From Candidatus Avelusimicrobium aviculae (GTDB taxonomy: Bacteria > Elusimicrobiota > Elusimicrobia > Elusimicrobiales > Elusimicrobiaceae), in contig CALUXF010000015.1 in NCBI GenBank assembly GCA_944324655.1, positions 1 through 42,456 of the forward strand: a stretch of DNA of 42,456 nt. Direction: 5' to 3'. This document shows, in pieces, positions 38,957 through 42,456 of this stretch (within the stretch, counting starts at the first letter, position 1; every line of letters begins with the position of its first letter). The notes beneath the pieces were generated by a model, which saw only the letters and a program-made list of their open reading frames with translations, made no database searches and was not told where the DNA came from. Both the position numbers and the translations under genes were made by a program.

Positions 38957-39511
38957 ATGATTATTTTAATCGTAATAGTAGTTGTGTTAGTGGCTTATGT
39001 GGGTATGACCTATAACGGTTTTGTAACATTAAAAAACCGCGTAAAAGAAGCGTGGAGCGACATTGAAGTACAAATGAAGCGCCGCTATGACCTAATCCCC
39101 AATTTGGTGGAAACGGTAAAAGGGTATGCCGCGCATGAAAGCGGAACCCTGGAAAAAGTAATCCAGGCGCGTAATATAGCCATGGCTCCCCATGCGGATA
39201 TGAAAGAAGTGGCCAAGAGCGAAAATATGCTCACCGGTGCGCTTAAATCCATTTTCGCTTTGTCTGAAAACTATCCGGATTTAAAGGCCAATCAAAACTT
39301 TATGGAACTGCAGCGTGAACTGCGCGATACGGAAGACAAAATCCAAGCCGCCCGCCGTTTTTATAATGCCAATGTGCTGGCTTTAAACACCAAGGCGGAG
39401 ATGTTCCCCAGCAATATTATTGCTAATGCCTTTAATTTCCAGAAAGCGGAATTCTTTGAATTGGGAGAAGAAGAACAAGAAGCTAAAAAAGCCGTAAAAG
39501 TGCAGTTTTAA
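38957..39511 (+). CDS. LemA family protein, copy 1 (184 aa)
   Basis: One N-terminal membrane helix (2-20) is followed by the LemA helical-bundle domain: NRVKEAWSDIEVQMKRRYDLIPNLVETVKGYA (about 26-60), LKANQNFMELQRELRDTEDKIQAARRFYN and the terminal FPSNIIANAFNF-KAEFFE motif. LemA proteins are envelope proteins of unclear function, commonly next to M48 peptidases or TPM-domain proteins. AGGAGGG precedes the ATG, 8 bases after the LTA-synthase-like stop, and an M48 peptidase follows after 9 bases. Confidence 0.94.
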   Translation: MIILIVIVVVLVAYVGMTYNGFVTLKNRVKEAWSDIEVQMKRRYDLIPNLVETVKGYAAHESGTLEKVIQARNIAMAPHADMKEVAKSENMLTGALKSIFALSENYPDLKANQNFMELQRELRDTEDKIQAARRFYNANVLALNTKAEMFPSNIIANAFNFQKAEFFELGEEEQEAKKAVKVQF

Positions 39512-39520
39512 CGGTTGGAT

Positions 39521-40531
39521 ATGCTGACGGTTTACCAACATATAACACAAAACAAGCGGCGCAGTTGGCTGCTTGTTTTGTTGTTTCCGGCAACTATTTT
39601 CTTGTGGTTTTATGTTGGTGCGTGGGGGTATTGGTGGTTTAGCGTCGGTTCCTATAAGTATGATAAGGCCACTGATTCGCTGGTCAGGGTGTCGCGAGCC
39701 GTTTCTGTTATGGATTTGGTTAATCAAACCATGCTGGAAATATTGCCTTGGTTGGCGGCGGCTGTGCTGGTTTGGATGTTGGTGTCTTATTTCTGCGGGG
39801 ATAAAATGTTGATGTATTTTTCCGCCGCTACGGAGGTGACGCGGAATGAAGAACCGGAGGCCTACCGCTTGACTGAAAATCTGTGTATTTCCCAGGGAAT
39901 GCCTATGCCGCGGCTGTGTGTGATTAATGACCGCTCTTTAAATGCTTTTGCCGTTGGGCGGGACCCGCAAACGGCCGCCATTGTGTTAACGCGAGGCATT
40001 ATTGATAAACTGGAACGGGTGGAACTGGAAGGCGTGATTGCCCATGAGCTGGCGCATATTCAAAATAATGATACGCGTTTAATGCTGCTGGCGGTGGTTT
40101 ATGTGTCTTTTTTTACGTTTTTGTCTGAGGTATGTTTTCATTGGGCGTTGTTGTCTGCCAAAAGGGTGGAGACCCGTCATGGCCGGCCATCAGCCGTAGT
40201 TGGAGCTGCGGCGTTTGCCGTGTTGGGGGTGTTTTTGGCTGTGTACGGGTTTTTGGTGGCGCCTCTTGTTCGGTTGGCACTGTCCCGTACGCGGGAATAT
40301 TTGGCTGACGCTTCCGCCGCTTTAATGACGCGGCACCCTTTGGCGCTGGCCAGCGCTTTACAAAAAATAAGCAAAGACCCCCGGGTGGAAATTTTAGACG
40401 CCCACGCCTCTATGTCCGCCATGTGTATAGCTGACCCGCTGGATTCAAAGGGGGTGTTTGGTTTCTTGGCGGGGCTGAGGGCTTCCCATCCCCCTGCGTT
40501 TGAACGTATCAGACGCTTGAGAGAAATGTAA
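39521..40531 (+). CDS. M48-family membrane metallopeptidase, copy 1 (HtpX-like, 336 aa)
   Basis: Two N-terminal membrane helices (about 15-38 and 67-90) precede the peptidase domain. The zinc motif His175-Glu-Leu-Ala-His179 is in VIAHELAHIQNNDTRLM, and the third ligand Glu is in SRTREYLADASAA after two more hydrophobic segments. A NAFAVGRDP substrate-side loop is also typical. This is an HtpX-like layout, suggesting quality control of membrane or envelope proteins. The ATG at 39521 aligns with the start of copy 2; a TTG at 39515 is the alternative. Operon partner of lemA copy 1. Confidence 0.92.
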   Translation: MLTVYQHITQNKRRSWLLVLLFPATIFLWFYVGAWGYWWFSVGSYKYDKATDSLVRVSRAVSVMDLVNQTMLEILPWLAAAVLVWMLVSYFCGDKMLMYFSAATEVTRNEEPEAYRLTENLCISQGMPMPRLCVINDRSLNAFAVGRDPQTAAIVLTRGIIDKLERVELEGVIAHELAHIQNNDTRLMLLAVVYVSFFTFLSEVCFHWALLSAKRVETRHGRPSAVVGAAAFAVLGVFLAVYGFLVAPLVRLALSRTREYLADASAALMTRHPLALASALQKISKDPRVEILDAHASMSAMCIADPLDSKGVFGFLAGLRASHPPAFERIRRLREM

Positions 40532-40543
40532 ACGCGTTTTTAT

Positions 40544-40625
40544 TTTTTCCAAAGTCCCGCCGCGGGCTTTATCCGCCTAGGGCTGTTTTCTGCTGCAAAA
40601 CTTTGCCGGGTAATCTTTGGAAAAA
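40544..40625. repeat. inverted repeat in the gap between the two M48 genes
   Basis: TTTTTCCAAAG (40544-40554) and CTTTGGAAAAA (40615-40625), with a smaller AAAGTCCCG/CGGGCTTT hairpin just inside the left arm. The 220-base gap holds no gene. This may be a structured terminator region for the first operon. Confidence 0.5.
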
Positions 40626-40751
40626 TTTTTATATTTGCGCATTTGATTTTCTTAAAAAGCGGCGCAACGCCAAGGCGGGTAAAGTTTGGCTGGCTAAAAT
40701 ATTAAAATACAAGTAAAATAAATATAGTTTATTCTATTTGGGTGTAACATT

Positions 40752-41753
40752 ATGAATACATACGCGCATATTTCACAAAATAAATGGCGTTCCGGCCTTT
40801 TAATTTTATTGTTTCCCGTTACCTTTGCCATTACGGCCGCGGCGGTGATTGGGATAATAATGATGCTTGGCGGGGTGGATGCTCAAACGGTTGTGAATTA
40901 CTGCGGCCCATATGATGCGGGCTGTTTGCCTACTACCCGTCTAGAATTGATTGCGGAAATGGTGTTGCGTTGGGTGCCGGTGCTGTGGTTGTTTGCTATG
41001 GGGTGGATTTTGGTTTCCTATTACGTGGGGGATACTTTGATTATGCATTGCGCCGGCGCCGTAAAAGTAACGCCGGATAACCAGACGGAACTATACCGTT
41101 TGGTGGAGAATTTGGCCATTACCCGCGGTTTGCCTACCCCGGATATTTATATTATAGATGACTCTACGTTAAACGCCTTTGCCACAGGGAGGGACCCTCA
41201 GCACGCCGCCATTGCTTTCACTAGGGGAATTTTACAGAAGTTGGAACGGGCCGAGCTGGAGGGAGTGGCCGCCCATGAGCTGGCGCATATAGAAAACCGG
41301 GACATACGCCTCATGATGCTTACCGTGGCGGGGATATCCTTTTTTACTTTAATGGGGGAGATTTGCCTGCGTATTGGTTTGTGGGGCGGGCGCTCCAGCG
41401 GTAAAAGCGGCGGGAATGGCCGTTTGCTTTTGATATTGATTGGTTTGGGTTTTTTGATTTATGGATATATTATCGCCCCGTTAATCCGTTTGGCTCTTTC
41501 CCGCCAGCGGGAATACCAGGCGGACGCTACCGCCGCGTTAACTACGCGCCACCCGTTGGCTTTGGCCAGTGCGCTGCGTAAAATTTCGGGCAATTGCAAA
41601 ACAGAATCGCTTCAGCATTCGCACAGTATGGCGGCTATGTGTATTGCCAATCCGTTGACTAGCGTGGGGTTGTTTGATATGCTGTCTGGCATGTTATCCA
41701 CCCACCCGCCCATAGAAGAGCGTATTCGCCGCTTGGAAGAGATGAGCAGATAG
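40752..41753 (+). CDS. M48-family membrane metallopeptidase, copy 2 (HtpX-like, 333 aa)
   Basis: Tandem paralogue of copy 1, with the same start region (HISQNKWRSGLLILLFPVT), two leading helices and an intact zinc site: His175-Glu-Leu-Ala-His179 in VAAHELAHIENRDIRLM, and Glu in SRQREYQADATAALTTRHP. The middle loop differs: a short Gly/Ser-rich stretch (RSSGKSGGNG) replaces the MGRPSAV region of copy 1. An external loop near residue 50 has two Cys (Tyr-Cys-Gly ... Gly-Cys-Leu) that copy 1 lacks. It has its own upstream gap, so it is probably a separate transcription unit with lemA copy 2. Confidence 0.92.
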   Translation: MNTYAHISQNKWRSGLLILLFPVTFAITAAAVIGIIMMLGGVDAQTVVNYCGPYDAGCLPTTRLELIAEMVLRWVPVLWLFAMGWILVSYYVGDTLIMHCAGAVKVTPDNQTELYRLVENLAITRGLPTPDIYIIDDSTLNAFATGRDPQHAAIAFTRGILQKLERAELEGVAAHELAHIENRDIRLMMLTVAGISFFTLMGEICLRIGLWGGRSSGKSGGNGRLLLILIGLGFLIYGYIIAPLIRLALSRQREYQADATAALTTRHPLALASALRKISGNCKTESLQHSHSMAAMCIANPLTSVGLFDMLSGMLSTHPPIEERIRRLEEMSR

Positions 41754-41790
41754 TTTGGGTTAAGTTTATATATAAACGTAAGGAGTTATT

Positions 41791-42342
41791 ATGATATTTG
41801 ATTTATTGGTGCTGGGAGTGGCCGGGTATTTCGGCTACACTAAATTGTGGAATCCCGTCCATAGTAAAATTGTGGGGTTTCAGGCGGAGATCAACGCCTC
41901 TTGGAATGGCATTTGCGGCCAAATCCGCGTACGCCAAGCGGCGGGGGCCCGTATTTTGGATTTAGCAAAAGAAGCCGCCGCGCAAGACCCGTTTGTGCAG
42001 GATTTTGAAAAACCCCTTGCCGAACAAATCCAAAATTTGGATGACGTGCAGCTGGTCGCTTCCCGGGAGGAACCCTTTGTCTCTTTGTTAAAAAGCTCCC
42101 TTTTATTGCAGGAGGCTTTTCCCGCCTTGGCGGCGGATTCCCGTTGGACCGGCGCCCAACAGGCGGTGCAAAAGGCCAACAGCAACCTGGATATTCTGCG
42201 CAACCAGTATAATGGGGCGGTGGCGGCTTATAATAAATTGTTTGAAACTTTTCCCGCGAATATCGTGTGTTCCATTTGCCGGGTGCAGCCGGCCCCGCTG
42301 TTTGAAGCGCTTCCCGCCATTACTAAAGAGGACGTGGCTTAA
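41791..42342 (+). CDS. LemA-like protein, copy 2, divergent (183 aa)
   Basis: Recognisable as LemA by its N-terminal membrane helix and by the C-terminal SNLDILRNQYNGAVAAYNKLFETFPANIV followed by APLFEA, the counterpart of RRFYNANVLALN ... FPSNII ... AEFFE in copy 1. The central part has diverged: the usual Arg-Arg-x-Asp-Leu-Ile-Pro-Asn-Leu segment reads IRVRQAAGARILDL, so the most conserved LemA motif is lost. AAGGAG lies 7 bases before the ATG. It follows the second M48 gene by 37 bases and ends at a strong terminator. Confidence 0.85.
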   Translation: MIFDLLVLGVAGYFGYTKLWNPVHSKIVGFQAEINASWNGICGQIRVRQAAGARILDLAKEAAAQDPFVQDFEKPLAEQIQNLDDVQLVASREEPFVSLLKSSLLLQEAFPALAADSRWTGAQQAVQKANSNLDILRNQYNGAVAAYNKLFETFPANIVCSICRVQPAPLFEALPAITKEDVA

Positions 42343-42360
42343 AAACGGAGGCAACCATTT

Positions 42361-42390
42361 AAAAAGCCCGCTTTTAAGCGGGCTTTTTTA
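42361..42390 (+). terminator. terminator of the second M48-lemA unit
   Basis: Stem AAAAAGCCCGCTT / AAGCGGGCTTTTT with a short loop and a T-run. Beyond it, 42391-42456 holds only a small hairpin (42411-42430). Confidence 0.9.
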
Positions 42391-42456
42391 TAACTACTGC
42401 TCACAATAAACCCCGGGCGTAAGCCCGAGGGATGGAGTGTGTATCCCCAAATCTTC

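Noticed and set aside
1-42456. Prophage, insertion sequence, integron, toxin-antitoxin pair or CRISPR-Cas system
   Set aside because: No integrase, transposase, capsid, Cas or antitoxin-like frame, and no terminal repeats were seen on either strand.

Overview
The window reads like one contig from an obligately fermentative, gut-type bacterium with a diderm envelope. The best guess is an uncultured member of the Elusimicrobiota. The pointers are a type IV pilin whose N-terminus is typical of that phylum's pilins, a HydF/HydG [FeFe]-hydrogenase maturation pair, small lysine/alanine-rich histone-H1-like proteins, NlpE-type and LemA/M48 envelope proteins, and the mixture of AT-rich gaps with GC-richer genes. 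This placement is inference from protein character; no 16S or marker gene is present. No phage, insertion sequence, CRISPR array or replication origin is visible.

Layout. 1-9.6 kb: tRNA-Arg, a tiny Cys-rich protein, membrane and TPR proteins, a YqaA-like membrane protein, and a loose group of DNA-repair genes (deoxyinosine-type glycosylase, Ogt, AlkD-like). Between and after these lie a DUF2207 membrane protein, a C_GCAxxG_C_C protein, a small lipoprotein, a methyltransferase/MFS pair and an NlpE-domain protein. 9.8-23.4 kb: a surface-polysaccharide locus. A minus-strand arm (GT2, rfbA', rfbC, rfbD, GT2) diverges from a plus-strand arm (rfbB, RgpF-like, a broken repeat protein, GT2, an epimerase, a GT2/UGD chimera, an MsbA-like ABC exporter, a second rfbA). 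Together they encode the whole dTDP-L-rhamnose pathway and rhamnan-type assembly, but three genes are damaged: rfbA copy 1 is frameshifted, the repeat protein is frameshifted at a G-run, and a glycosyltransferase is fused to the tail of a UDP-glucose dehydrogenase. A DUF1796 gene closes the locus.

23.6-29.8 kb: tRNA-Val, thioesterase, CYTH protein, a Cys-containing histone-H1-like protein, and an isoprenoid operon (ispA-dxs-LOG family). 29.8-33.4 kb: three tandem paralogous secreted proteins of no recognised family, each with a similar element about 28 bases upstream of its likely -10 box. 33.5-36.8 kb: hydF, a type IV pilin and hydG. 36.9-42.4 kb: an LTA-synthase-type sulfatase-fold enzyme followed by a duplicated LemA/M48-peptidase module in the order lemA-M48-M48-lemA.

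Promoters are legible throughout: TTGnnn, 17 bases, then TGn-TAnnAT (extended -10). Many single genes carry a -10 box only 6-8 bases before the ATG and no Shine-Dalgarno sequence, implying leaderless transcripts, while operon genes have clear AGGAG sites or ATGA overlaps.
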